Source: Molossus alvarezi (taxonomy: Eukaryota > Chordata > Mammalia > Chiroptera > Molossidae). From it: 64,000 nucleotides of DNA. The stretch lies in contig JBAWUJ010000109.1 of assembly GCA_037176705.1 (NCBI GenBank), positions 62,001 through 126,000 on the forward strand. Reading direction: 5' to 3'. Shown one piece after another: positions 11,655 through 23,229 of this stretch (positions are counted from its first letter, which is position 1; each line of letters opens with the position of its first letter). Below the pieces are notes generated by a model that was given only the letters and a program-made list of their open reading frames with translations, was not told where the DNA came from and ran no database searches. Made by a program: the position numbers and the translations under genes.

Positions 11655-14600
11655 TTCTATTTTTTAATAATGCATTCATTTATTTTTGTTACAGTTCTTC
11701 CCCCCCCCCACTGTTTTGCCCCTCCCCCTCCCTTCCTGCCCTATCCCCAGCTTTGTTGTGCAGGTGCATTGTTCCTGAGTAGATGCATATCAGTTCTGTG
11801 GTTTATCTCTCCCATAGGACCCCCTAATCTGGAGATTGTCTGTCTGTGCCCCACTTCCACGTTTCTGGGACTACCCCATTCCTCAGACTGTTATGTTCAT
11901 TATATTCCACAGATAAGTGAGATCATATGACACTTGTCTCTCTGTGTTTGGCATGTTTTGCTTAGGATAATACTGTCCAGGCCCCTTGGTGTAGTCTCAA
12001 AGGTTAAGGGATCTTTCTTTCTTACATGTGCATAGTACTCCATTGTGTATATGTACCACCTCTTTTTTAAGCATTCGTCTACTGATGGACACTTGGGCTG
12101 TGTCCAGATCTTAGCTATTGTAAATAGTGCTCCTACAAACCTAGGGATACATATATTCTTTCTGATGGGTGTTTCAGGCTTCTTAGTGTGTATTTCCTAG
12201 CAGTGGGATCTCTGGGTCAAATGAAAGTTCAGTGTTTAAGTGTTTGAAGTAACACCATATTGTTTTCCATAGTGGCTGCACCAGTCTGCATTCCCACCGG
12301 CAGTGTACTGGAGTCCTCTGTGCCCACCCCTCGCCAAGACTTGCAGTTTGAAGATTTGGTGATGGCGGCCATTCTGACAGGTGTGTGGTAATATCTCCTT
12401 ATTGTTTTAATTTGCATCTCTCTGATGATTAGTGATTTTGTGCATTTCTTCATATGTCTCTTACCATTTGTATGTCCTGTTTCGAGAGCTGTGTGTTTTG
12501 TTCCTCTGCCCGTTTTTTAATTGGGTTCTTGGTTTTCCTATAGCTGAGTTTTATAAGCAGTCCATATTTTGGAAATTAACCCTTTTCAGATTCATCATCA
12601 GCATGTTTGGTCTTCCAGATAGTGAGAACCCTTTCCGTTTTGATGGTTGTTTCTTTAGCTGCGCAGAAGCTGTTTAGTTTTAGGTATTGTCATGTGTTTG
12701 TTAACTTATTTATTAATTTATTTTGGTGTGTACTTGTCTGTTGCTTTAGGTGTTATATCAGTGAAAACTCTGCTGGCTATGTGTGAAATTTTGTGTCCTG
12801 CACTTTCTTCTATAATTTGTACGGATTCATGAGTTTCATTTAAGTATTTTATCCATTTCAAGTTTATTCTCATGTATGGTGTAAGGTCGTTGTCTGGCTT
12901 CATTTTTTTTTTTGCACGTTGCTTTCCAATATTTTCAACGCCATTTATTGAAAGGACTGTCTTGACTCCACTGTATGTTGTTGCCAACATTGTGGAATTG
13001 TAATTGAATATATTGTCTTGGGTCAATTTCTGGGTTGTCTATTCTGTTCCATTGACCTATCTGCCTGTTTCTGTGCCAGTACCAGGCTTATTTTTATTAT
13101 GGTGGCTTTGTGGTATGACCTGAAATCTGGTCATGTGAACCCTCCTGCTTTGTTCGTCTTTCTCAAGGTGTCTGTGGGTACTAGGGGTCTTTTTTAGTTT
13201 ATATACACTTTTGGAGTGTTTGTAGTAGTTCTGTGACGTAAGTCATTGGTATTTTGGTGATGATTGCATTGAGTGTGTAGATTGCTTTGGGTAGTAGGGT
13301 CATTTTAATGATGGTAGTTCTTCCAATCCAAGAGAAGGGTATATGCTCTCCCTTTTTTATATCTTCCTCCACTTCTGATTTCACTGTCCTGTAGTTATCT
13401 GTGAAGAAGTCCTTTACTTCTTCGGTTAAGTTTATTCCTAGGTATTTTAATTTTTTGTGCTGTGATGGTAAATGAAGTTGATTTTTCAGTTTCTCTTTCT
13501 GTGATTTAATCTTTGGTGTATAAAAATGCCATCGATTTCTTGACAATAATTTTGTGTCCTGCCACATTGCCATATTCCAGGATTGAATTAATGTAGATTT
13601 TTGATGGAGTCTTTAGGGTTTTTTATGTACCATATTATGTCCTCTGCATATAATGACAGTTTCACTTGCTCCTTTCCAGTTGGGATCCCTTTTATTTTTT
13701 CTTCATGTGTAATTGCAGTGTCTAAGACGTCCAGTTCTATGTGAAATAAGAGTGGCAAAAGCGGGCATCCCTGTCTTGTTCTCATTCTTAAGGGGACTGC
13801 TTTTTGTTTTCGCCCATTGTGTATGTTGTTGGCTGTGTTTTTCATATGTCGCCTGTATTGTATTGCGATGTGGCCCCTCTGTTCCCACATCGCTGAGCGT
13901 GTTTATCCGAAATGGGTGCAGGATTTTGTCGAATGCTTTTTTCGCATATATTGATATGATCATGTGGTTTTTATCTTTTGTTTTGTTTATGCGATGTATC
14001 ACATTTATTGATGTGCACATATTGTACCATCCTTGAGTGTCTGGACTGTAACCCAGTAAGTCAAGGGGAGTAATGTGTATGAGGCATTGCTGGATTTGAT
14101 TCGCTAATAGTTTGCTAAGAATTTTGGCATCTGTGTTAATCAGGGATGTTGGCCTGTAGTTTTTCTTAGTTTATAGTGTGTTCATGTGGTTTGAGAATTA
14201 GGATTATGCTGGCCTCAGAAAGTGTGTTTGGAAGTGTTCCGTCTTGGTGGATTTATTGAAATAGTTTGAGAAGTGTGGGTGTTAATTCCTTGAATGTTCA
14301 GTAAAACTCCCCCGTGCAGCCATCCGGGCCCTTGGTTTTGTTTGCTGGGAGATTTTTGATTCTATCTTCAATTTTCGTAGATGTGTTTGGTGTGTTCAAG
14401 TTTTCTATCTCTTCCCCATTCAGTGCTGGGAGACTATGTAATCCCAGAAATGTTTCCATTTTTTCATCTTTTGAATTATTTTTAGTCTTTATGGTGTCTA
14501 TTTCTGCTCTGTTCTTTGCTATTCATTTCCTACTGCTTAGTTTGAGGTGTTTGTTTGTTTGATAGTTTGTTTCATTTTTTTCTGGTTTTTTAAGTTCTGA

Positions 14601-14802
14601 TGTGAGATAGTGAAATAGAAACTGTTGTTTTCTGAGGTAGACATGTGGGGTATAAACTTCCCTATCAGGACTACTGTCACTGAATCCCATTGATTTTGTT
14701 TTGTTGTGTGTTCACTTTCATTGGTTTCCATGAAGTTTCTCATTTTTCTTGATCTCCTTGTGAACCCATTCATTGTTTGTTTAATTTATATTGTAGACTG
14801 TA
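11655..14802 (-). repeat. L1-derived satellite monomer M4 (full, type A)
   Basis: This ~3.15 kb unit is nearly base-for-base like M2 across most of its length. ORF2 C-terminal remnant 12229-12453, T11 run 12903-12913, 124-codon frame 13199-13573, RT remnants 13703-14020. Corresponding positions in M2 and M4 lie 6,309-6,310 bp apart. The C-rich tract at 11719-11748 follows an unusually long C run from 11701. The type-A bases are present throughout. Confidence 0.92.
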
Positions 14803-17711
14803 TTCTATTTTTTAATAATGCATTCATTTATTTTTGTTACAGTTCTTTCTCCCCCCCACAGTTTTGTCCCTCCCCCTCCCTTCCTGCCCTATCCCCAGCT
14901 TTGTTGTGCAGGTGCATTGTTCCTGAATAGATGCATATCAGTTCTGTGGTTTATCTCTCCCATACCACCCCCTAATCTGGAGCTTGTCTGTCTGTGCCCC
15001 ACTTCCACGTTTCTGGGACTACCCCGTTCCTCAGACTGTTATGTTCATTATATTCCACAGATAAGTGAGATCATATGACACTTGTCTCTCTGTGTTTGGC
15101 ATGTTTTGCTTAGGATAATACTGTCCAGGCCCCTCGGTGTAGTCTCAAAGGTTAAGAGATCTTTGTTTCTTTCATGTGCATAGTACTCCATTGTGTATAT
15201 GTACCACCTCTTTTTTAAGCATTCGTCTACTGATGGACACTTGGGCTGTGTCCAGATCTTAGCTATTGTAAATAGTGCTCCTACAAACCTAGGGATACAT
15301 ATATTCTTTCTGATGGGTGTTTCAGGCTACTTAGTGTGTATTTTCTAGCAGTGGGATCTCTGGGTCAAATGAAAGTTCAGTGTTTAAGTGTTTGAGGTAA
15401 CACCATATTGTTTTCCATAGTGGCTGCACCAGTCTGCATTCCCACCGGCAGTGTACTGGAGTCCTCTGTGCCCACCCCTCGCCAAGACTTGCAGTTTGAA
15501 GATTTGGTGATGGCGGCCATTCTGACAGGTGTGTGGTAATATCTCCTTATTGTTTTAATTTGCATCTCTCTGATGATTAGTGATTTTGTGCATTTCTTCA
15601 TATGTCTCTTACCATTTGTATGTCCTGTTTCGAGAGGTGTGTGTTTTGTTCCTCTGCCCGTTTTTTAATTGGGTTCTTGGTTTTCCTATAGCTGAGTTTT
15701 ATAAGCAGTCCATATTTTGGAAATTAACCCTTTTCAGATTCATCATCAGCATGTTTGGTCTTCCAGATAGTGAGAACCCTTTCCTTTTTGATGGTTGTTT
15801 CTTTAGCTGCGCAGAAGCTGTTTAGTTTTAGGTATTGTCATGTGTTTGTTAACTTATTTATTTATTTATTTTGGTGTGTACTTGTCTGTTGCTTTAGGTG
15901 TTATATCAGTGAAAACTCTGCTGGCTATGTGTGAAATTTTGTGTCCTGCACTTTCTTCTATAATTTGTACGGATTCATGAGTTTCATTTAAGTATTTTAT
16001 CCATTTCAAGTTTATTCTCATGTATGGTGTAAGGTCGTTGTCTGGCTTCATTTTTTTTTTTTTTTTTTTTTTGCACGTTGCTTTCCAATATTTTCAACGC
16101 CATTTATTGAAGGGACTGTCTTGACTCCACTGTATGTTGTTGCCAACATTGTGGAATTGTAATTGAATATATTGTCTTGGGTCAATTTCTGGGTTGTCTA
16201 TTCTGTTCCATTGACCTATCTGCCTGTTTCTGTGCCAGTACCAGGCTTATTTTTATTATGGTGGCTTTGTGGTATGACCTGAAATCTGGTCATGTGAACC
16301 CTCCTGCTTTGTTCGTCTTTCTCAAGGTGTCTGTGGGTACTAGGCGTCTTTTTTAGTTTATATACACTTTTGGAGTGTTTGTAGTAGTTCTGTGACGTAA
16401 GTCATTGGTATTTTGGTGATGATTGCATTGAGTGTGTAGATTGCTTTGGGTAGTAGGGTCATTTTAATGATGGTAGTTCTTCCAATCCATGAAAAGGGTA
16501 TATGCTCTCACTTTTTTATATCTTCCTCCACTTCTGATTTCACTGTCCTGTAGTTATCTGTGAAGAAGTCCTTTACTTCTTCGGTTAAGTTTATTCCTAG
16601 GTATTTTAATTTTTTGTGCTGTGATGGTAAATGAAGTTGATTTTTCAGTTTCTCTTTCTGTGATTTAATCTTTGGTGTATAAAAATGCCATCGATTTCTT
16701 GACATTAATTTTGTGTCCTGCCACATTGCCATATTCCAGGATTGAATTAATGTAGATTTTTGATGGAGTCTTTAGGGTTTTTTATGTACCATATTATGTC
16801 CTCTGCATATAATGACAGTTTCACTTGCTCCTTTCCAGTTGGGATCCCTTTTATTTTTTCTTCATGTGTAATTGCAGTGTCTAAGACGTCCAGTTCTATG
16901 TGAAATAAGAGTGGCAAAAGCGGGCATCCCTGTCTTGTTCTCATTCTTAAGGGGACTGCTTTTTGTTTTCGCCCATTGTGTATGTTGTTGGCTGTGTTTT
17001 TCATATGTCGCCTGTATTGTATTTCGATGTGACCCTTCTGTTCCCACATCGCTGAGCGTGTTTATCCGAAATGGGTGCAGGATTTTGTCGAATGCTTTTT
17101 TCGCATATATTGATATGATCATGTGGTTTTTATCTTTTGTTTTGTTTATGCGATGTATCACATTTATTGATGTGCACATATTGAACCATCCTTGAGTGCC
17201 TGGACTGTAACCCAGTAAGTCAAGGTGAGTAATGTGTATGAGGTATTGCTGGATTTGATTCGCTAATAGTTTGCTAAGAATTTTGGCATCTGTGTTAATC
17301 AGGGATGTTGGCCTGTAGTTTTCCTTAGTTTATAGTGTGTTCATGTGGTTTGAGAATTAGGATTATGCTGGCCTCAGAAAGTGTGTTTGGAAGTGTTCCG
17401 TCTTGGTGGATTTATTGAAATAGTTTGAGAAGTGTGGGTGTTAATTCCTTGAATGTTCAGTAAAACTCCCCCATGCAGCCATCCGAGCCCTTGGTTTTGT
17501 TTGCTGGGAGATTTTTGATTCTATCTTCAATTTTCGTAGATGTGTTTGGTGTGTTCAAGTTTTCTATCTCTTCCCCATTCAGTGCTGGGAGACTATGTAA
17601 TCCCAGAAATGTTTCCATTTTTTCATCTTTTGAATTATTTTTAGTCTCTATGGTGTCTATTTCTGCTCTGTTCTTTGCTATTCATTTCCTACTGCTTAGT
17701 TTGAGGTTTTA
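14803..17711 (-). repeat. L1-derived satellite monomer M5 (last high-identity unit, mosaic B/A)
   Basis: This is the last unit with array-level similarity. ORF2 C-terminal remnant 15377-15601, T22 run 16051-16072, RT remnants 16747-17179. Most of the unit has type-B bases ('ctctcac' near 16506, 'attgaacc', 'caaggtg'). Near 17,405-17,465 it carries type-A bases ('ggtgg', 'aaatag', 'ccttgaatgttcag'), so it is a mosaic. Similarity stops abruptly after 'tttgaggt' at about 17,709, inside the linker part of the monomer and not at a monomer border. Confidence 0.9.
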
Positions 17712-19313
17712 ATTTGTTTGTTTCATGTTTTTTCTAGTTTTTACATTCTGATGTGAGATACCCAATTAAAGACTCTTGTTTCCTGAGGTTCATATGTGGT
17801 ATATCAACTTTCCTTTCAGGACTACTGTCACTGAATTCCATTGATTTTGTGTTGTTGTGTGTTCACTTTCATTGGTTTCCATACATTTTTTAAATTTTCT
17901 TGATCTCCGTGTGAACCCATTCATTATTTATTTTATTTTATATTTTAGAATGCATTATATTTTTATTAATTAATTCATTTTTTGTTACATCTCATTCTCC
18001 TCCCCCCTTCACTGATTTCTCCCCTCTCCCACCCTCCCTGCCCTGTCTCTACCTTTGTTGTCCATGTGCCTTGTTCCTGAATACATGCATATCAGTTCTG
18101 TGGTTTATCTCTCCCACACCACCTCCTATTCTGGAGATTCTGTCGTGCCCCACTTCCACGTTTCTGGTTCTACCCCATTCCTCAGACTGTTATGTTCATT
18201 ATATTCCACAAATAAGTGAGATAATATGATACTTGTCTCTCTGTGTTTGGCATGTTTTGCTTAGGATAATAACTTCCAGGCCCCTCGGTGTAGTCTTAAA
18301 GGATAAGAGATCTTTCTTTCTTACGTGCGCAGAGTACTCCATTGTGTATATATACCACAGCTTTTTTATCCATTCGTCTACTGATGGACACTTGGGCTGT
18401 GTCCACATCTTAGCTATTGTAAATAGTGCTGCTATAAACCTCGGGTTACATATATTCTTTCTGATGGGTGTTTCAGGCTTCTTAGTGTGTATTTCCTAGA
18501 AGTGGGATCTCTCGGTCAAATGAAAGTTCAGTTTATACATTTTTGCGGTAACACCATATTGTTTTCCATAGTGGCTGCACCAGTCTGCATTCCCACCAGC
18601 AGTGTACTTGAGTCCCCTGTCTCCCACACCCTCGCCAAGACTTGCAGTTTGATGATTTGTTGTTGGCCGCCATTCTGACAGGTGTGTGGTGATAACTCTT
18701 TGTTGTTTTAATTTGCATATGTCAGATAATTAGTGATGTTGAGCATTTCTTCATATGTGTCTTACCGTTTGTATGCCCTGTTTGGAGATGTCTGTTTAGT
18801 TTCTCTTCCCATTTTTTAATTGGGGTCTTTGTTTTTCTATTGTTGAGATTTATAAGCACCCCATATTTTAGAAATTATCCCTTCTCTAATTCACCATCAT
18901 CAATTTTGGTTTTTCAGATAATACTATCCCTTTCCATTTTGATGGTTGTTTCTTTAGCTCTGCTGAAGCTTTTCAGTTTGAAGTAGTGTCACGTGTTTCT
19001 TTAATTATTTATCTAATTATTCATTTTAGTGTGTATGTGTCTGTTACTTTAGGTTTTATATCAGTGAAAATTCTGCTGGATATGTCTGCTGGAAATTTGT
19101 GGCCTGCACTTTCTTGTAGATTTTGTATGGATTCACGAGGTACATTTTAGTATTTTATCCATTTCGAGTTTATTCTCATGTATCGTGTAATGTTGTGGTC
19201 TGGCTTCATTTTTTTTTTTTTTTTTGGTTTTTATTTGCAAGTAGCTGTCCAATTTTTTCAACACCATTTATTGAAGAGACTGTCTTTACTCTACTGTTTG
19301 TTGTTGCCAACAG
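17712..19313 (-). repeat. Diverged edge monomer of the L1 satellite
   Basis: This stretch continues the monomer order (linker to ~17,925, then the L1 3' end, then the ORF2 C-terminus) with many substitutions and small gaps. It keeps the chimeric junction seen in every array unit: linker 'acccattcatt', then an AT-rich bridge, then the L1 3' end at 17,921-17,990. Minus-strand ORF2 C-terminal remnants are at 18199-18408 and 18533-18718, and a T17 run is at 19209-19225. It breaks off at ~19,313 and changes directly to ORF1-type sequence. I read it as an un-homogenised edge unit. Confidence 0.82.
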
Positions 19314-19853
19314 CACTCCTTTTAACATTTCTTAGAGAGCTGATTGTTGCTAACATATTCTATTAGCCTTTTTGTCTGGGAAGCTCTTTCTTTATTTCAC
19401 CTTCCATTTTCAATGACAGTCTTCGTGGATAGAATAGTCTTGGATACAGATCATTGTTTTCCCTTACCTTGATCCCTTCATGACTTTCTCCTCTGTCCAG
19501 TAGTGTCTTTGTTGAGCATTCAGCTGATAAGGTTATGTGATTTTCTTTGTGTGTTATCTGTTCCTTATTTCTTGCCATGTTTTGAATTCTATTTCTCTCT
19601 TTAATTTTTGCCCTTTAATTATTATGTTTCTTAATGTGGGCCTCTTTTGATTCTTCAGAGTTGAAGCTCTTTTTGCTTCTGGATGGTATATGCCATTTTC
19701 TTTCACCAAGTTTTGAGTGTTTTCTCACACTATTTCTTCAAATATTTTCTCTGTCCCTTGCTCATTTTATCCTTTTCCTGAAAATTCTATGATGTGTGTG
19801 TTACTGTGTTTCATGGTGTCCCACAGTTCTCTTAGGCTGTCATTCTGTTTTTT
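19314..19853 (-). pseudogene. L1 ORF1 C-terminal fragment
   Basis: On the minus strand this reads as the RNA-binding C-terminal half of L1 ORF1p. Recognisable traces of the LSA(D/E)-ST-TL and LYPRxLS-type C-terminal motifs occur in the 71-codon frame 19363-19578. The closest relatives in the window are the ORF1 regions near 30,730-31,265 and 46,940-47,490 (the endonuclease-deleted L1 type). It is joined on the left to an ORF2 fragment of the satellite edge, and on the right to the ORF2 C-terminus of another L1, in an order no single L1 has. Stops and the lack of an N-terminus make it dead. Confidence 0.8.
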
Positions 19854-22800
19854 AATTGTTTGTTTTAATATGCATCTCTCTGATGGTTAATGATGTTGAG
19901 CATTTCTTCATATGTCTGTTAGCCATTTGTATGTCCTGTTTGGAGAGGTGTCTATTTAGTTCCTCTGCCCAGGTTTTAATTGGGTTCTTTGTCTTCCTTG
20001 TTGAGTTCCATGAGCGCTCTATATATACTGCAAATTAACCACTTATTTAATATATTATTGTCAGTTATGCTCTCCTATACAGTGGGTAGACTTTTTGTTT
20101 TCATGAGTGTATCTTTTGCTCTGCAGAAGCTTTTGAGTGTGATGTAGTCCCATGTGTTCATTCTCTCCTTTGTTTCTATTGCCTTAACTGATGTATCAGT
20201 GAAAATTTTGCTGTGTATGATGTCTGAAATTTATTGCCCACAGTTTCTTTATAAGATTTTTATGAATTCATGAGTCACATTTAAGTCTTTTATCCATTTT
20301 GAGTTTATTCTTGTGTAGGGTGTAAGTTGATGGTCTAGTTTTACTTTTCTGCATGTAGCTTTCCAATTTTCTTAACACCATTTATTAAAGAGGCTGTCCT
20401 TACTCCACTGTATGCTCTTGCCAACTTTGTCAAATATTTATTGAGCATATTGCCTTGGGACTATTTCTGGGTTCTCTGTTCTTTTCCACTCGTCTATATG
20501 CCTGTTCTTGTGCCAGTACCAGGCTGTTTTGATTATAGTGACTTTGTAGTATAAACTAAAATCTGGTAATGTGATCCCTCCAACTTTGTTCTTCTTTTTC
20601 AAGATTTCTGGGGCTATTCATGGTTTGTTTGTTTGTTTGTTTTTAATTTTATATGAACTTTTGAAGTACTTGTTCTAATTCTGTTAAGTATGCCATTGGT
20701 ATTTTGATGGGGATTGAATTGAATCTATAGATTGCTTTGGGTAATATGGACATTTTAATGATGCTAATTCTTTCAATCTAAGAACAGGGTATGTGCTTTC
20801 AATTTTTTATATCTTCCTCTCCTTCTTTTTTATAATGAGCTGTAGTTTTCTGCGAATAGGTCCTTTATATCTTTGGTTTAGTTTATTCTTAGGTATGTTA
20901 ATTTTTTTTGCTGCAATGGTAAATGGGATTGTCTTCTTAGTTTCTCTTTGTGTGAATTCATCATTGGTGTATAAGAATGCCATCAATTTTTTGACATTAA
21001 TTTTGTATCCTCCTTGGTTTCCTAATTTATTTATTAAGTCTAGCAAATTATTGATGGAGTCTTTGGGGTTTTCTACATATAGAATCTTATCATCTGCCAA
21101 TTATGACAATTTTACTTCCTCCTTTCCAATTAGGATCCCTTTTATTTTTTCTTCCTGTCTGATTGCTGTGGGTAAGATTTCCCATCCTATGTTAAATGGG
21201 AGTGGTGGGAGTGGGCATCCTCGCCTTGTTCTTGTTTGTCATGAAAATGCTTTTAGTTATTGCCCATTGAGTATGATGTTGGCTGTTGGTCTTTCATATG
21301 TGGCCTTTATTATGTCTAGATATGATCCACCTATTATTGCTGAGCATTGTTATCAGAAATGGATTCTGGATTTTGTCAAAGGCTTTTTCGGCATCTATTG
21401 ATATGATCTTGTGGTTTTTATTCTTCATTTTTTTTATGTGGTGTATCACGTTTATTGCTTTGCTAATATTGTACCAGCCTTGCATCCCTGGGATGAATCC
21501 CACTTGGTCATGGTGCATAATTTTTTTGGTGTATTGCTGGATCCGATTTGCTAGTATTTTGTTCAGGATTTTGGCATCTATGTTCATCTGTGGCCTGTAG
21601 TTTTCTTTCTTTGTTGTGTCTTTTTCTGGTTTTGGAATTAGAATTATGCTGGCTTCATAAAACGAGTTTGGAAGTCTTCCTTCTTCTTGAATTTTTTGAA
21701 ATAATTTGAGGAGAATGGGTGTTAGTTCTTCTTTGAATGTTCGGTAAAACTGCCCCATGAAGCCATCTGGGCCTGGGATGTTGTTTGCTGGTAAGAGTCT
21801 TGATTATATCTTCAATTTCTTCTGTTGTAATTGGTCTGTTCAAGTTTTCTATTTCTTCCTGGTCCAGTTTCGGGAGACTTATGTGTTTCTAGAAATTTGT
21901 CCATTTCGCTTAGATTGTCTAATTTTTGCCATATCATTCTTCATCATAGTTGTTAACGATCTTTTGTATTTCTGTGGTGTCAGTTGTTACTTCTCCTCTT
22001 TCATTTCTGATTTTATGTATTTGGGTTCTCTCTTTGTGTCTTGGTGAGTCTAGGTAAGGGTCCATCAATCTTGTTTATCTTTTCGAAAAACCTACTCTTC
22101 GTTTCACTGATCCTTTAAATTGTTTTTTTTGTTGGACTCTATGTTGTTTATTTCTGCTCTGATATTTACTATTTTCTACCTTTTACTTGCTCTGGAATTT
22201 TCTTTTTGTTTGTTCTCTAGTTCTTTAAGTTGTGAGATTAGATAGTCTATTAGAGATTTTTCTTGTTTTTAGATGTTGGCCCATAGGGCTATAAACTTAC
22301 CTCTCAGAACTGCTTTTGTTGTATTGTCCTTGATCTCCTCAGTAACCCATTCATTGTTTAAAAACATGCTATTTAGCTTCCATGTGTTCAAATGTCTTTG
22401 CATGTTCTTGTTGCTATTGATGTATAGTTTCATGCCTTTGTGATATGAGAAGACGCTTGATATAATTTCAGTCTTCTTGAACTTGTAGAGACTTAGTATG
22501 TGTCCTATCATGTGGTGTATCTTTGAGAATCTTCCATGTGCACTTGAGAAGAATGTGAATTCTGTAAGATTGGGGTGTAATTCTCTGTAGATATCTATTA
22601 AATCCATTTGGTCTAGTGCTTCATTTGGAGTCTCTGTTTCCTTTCTAATTTTTCGTCTAGGGGGTCTATCCAGTGATGTCAGTGGGGTGTTGAAGACCCC
22701 TGCTATGATTGTATTGCTATCGATATCTCCTTTGAAGTCCTCCAGAAGATTTTTAATATATTTTGGTGCTACTACGTTGGGTGTATATATGTTTATCAAG

Positions 22801-23128
22801 GTTATATCTTTCTGTTGGATAGATTATTTTAATATTATGCAGTGGCCTTCTTTGTCTCTAATTATAGTTTTAATTTTGAAATCTATTTTATCATATATGA
22901 GTATTGCTACCCCAGGTTATTTTTTTCCTTTCCGTTTGCTTGGAAGATTTTTTTCCATCCCTTCACTTTCAGCCTATGTGAGTCTTTTGTTGTGGGGTCG
23001 GTCTCTCGTAAACAACATATATATGAGTCATGCTTTCTTATCCAATCAGCTACTTTGTGTCTTTTTATGGGAGCATTCAATCCATTTTTATTTATGGTGG
23101 TTATTGATATGTACTTATTTATTGCCAT
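19854..23128 (-). pseudogene. L1 ORF2 (endonuclease-RT) pseudogene
   Basis: In sense order, the endonuclease N-terminus is at 22907-23128 (NGLNAPIKRH motif, with the active-site QE-TH region altered to RETD). The endonuclease C-terminal part is at 22269-22799. There, key metal-binding and catalytic positions are changed: GDFNT reads GVFNT, DH reads HH and SDHN reads SYHK. RT pieces follow at 21294-21758 and 20807-21100. The C-terminal cysteine-rich region is largely missing. Multiple frame breaks separate these blocks. Family knowledge: ORF2p nicks target DNA and primes reverse transcription. This copy has lost both activities. Confidence 0.85.
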
Positions 23129-23229
23129 TTTTGTTTAATGTGGTTCTATTTTTCTTCCTATTTCTCCTGCTAGTTACAGCAGTCCTTTTAACATTTCTTG
23201 CAGTTCTGGTTTGGTGCTAATGTATTCCT

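Noticed and set aside
1..17711. Possibility that the array is a gene cluster
   Set aside because: Every unit is a truncated, frame-broken ORF2 with no promoter or other gene. The repeat is L1-derived DNA.
20793..21401. A 202-codon plus-strand frame with apparent membrane segments
   Set aside because: It lies wholly antisense to L1 RT, which is recognisable on minus. T-rich antisense L1 often gives long hydrophobic frames.
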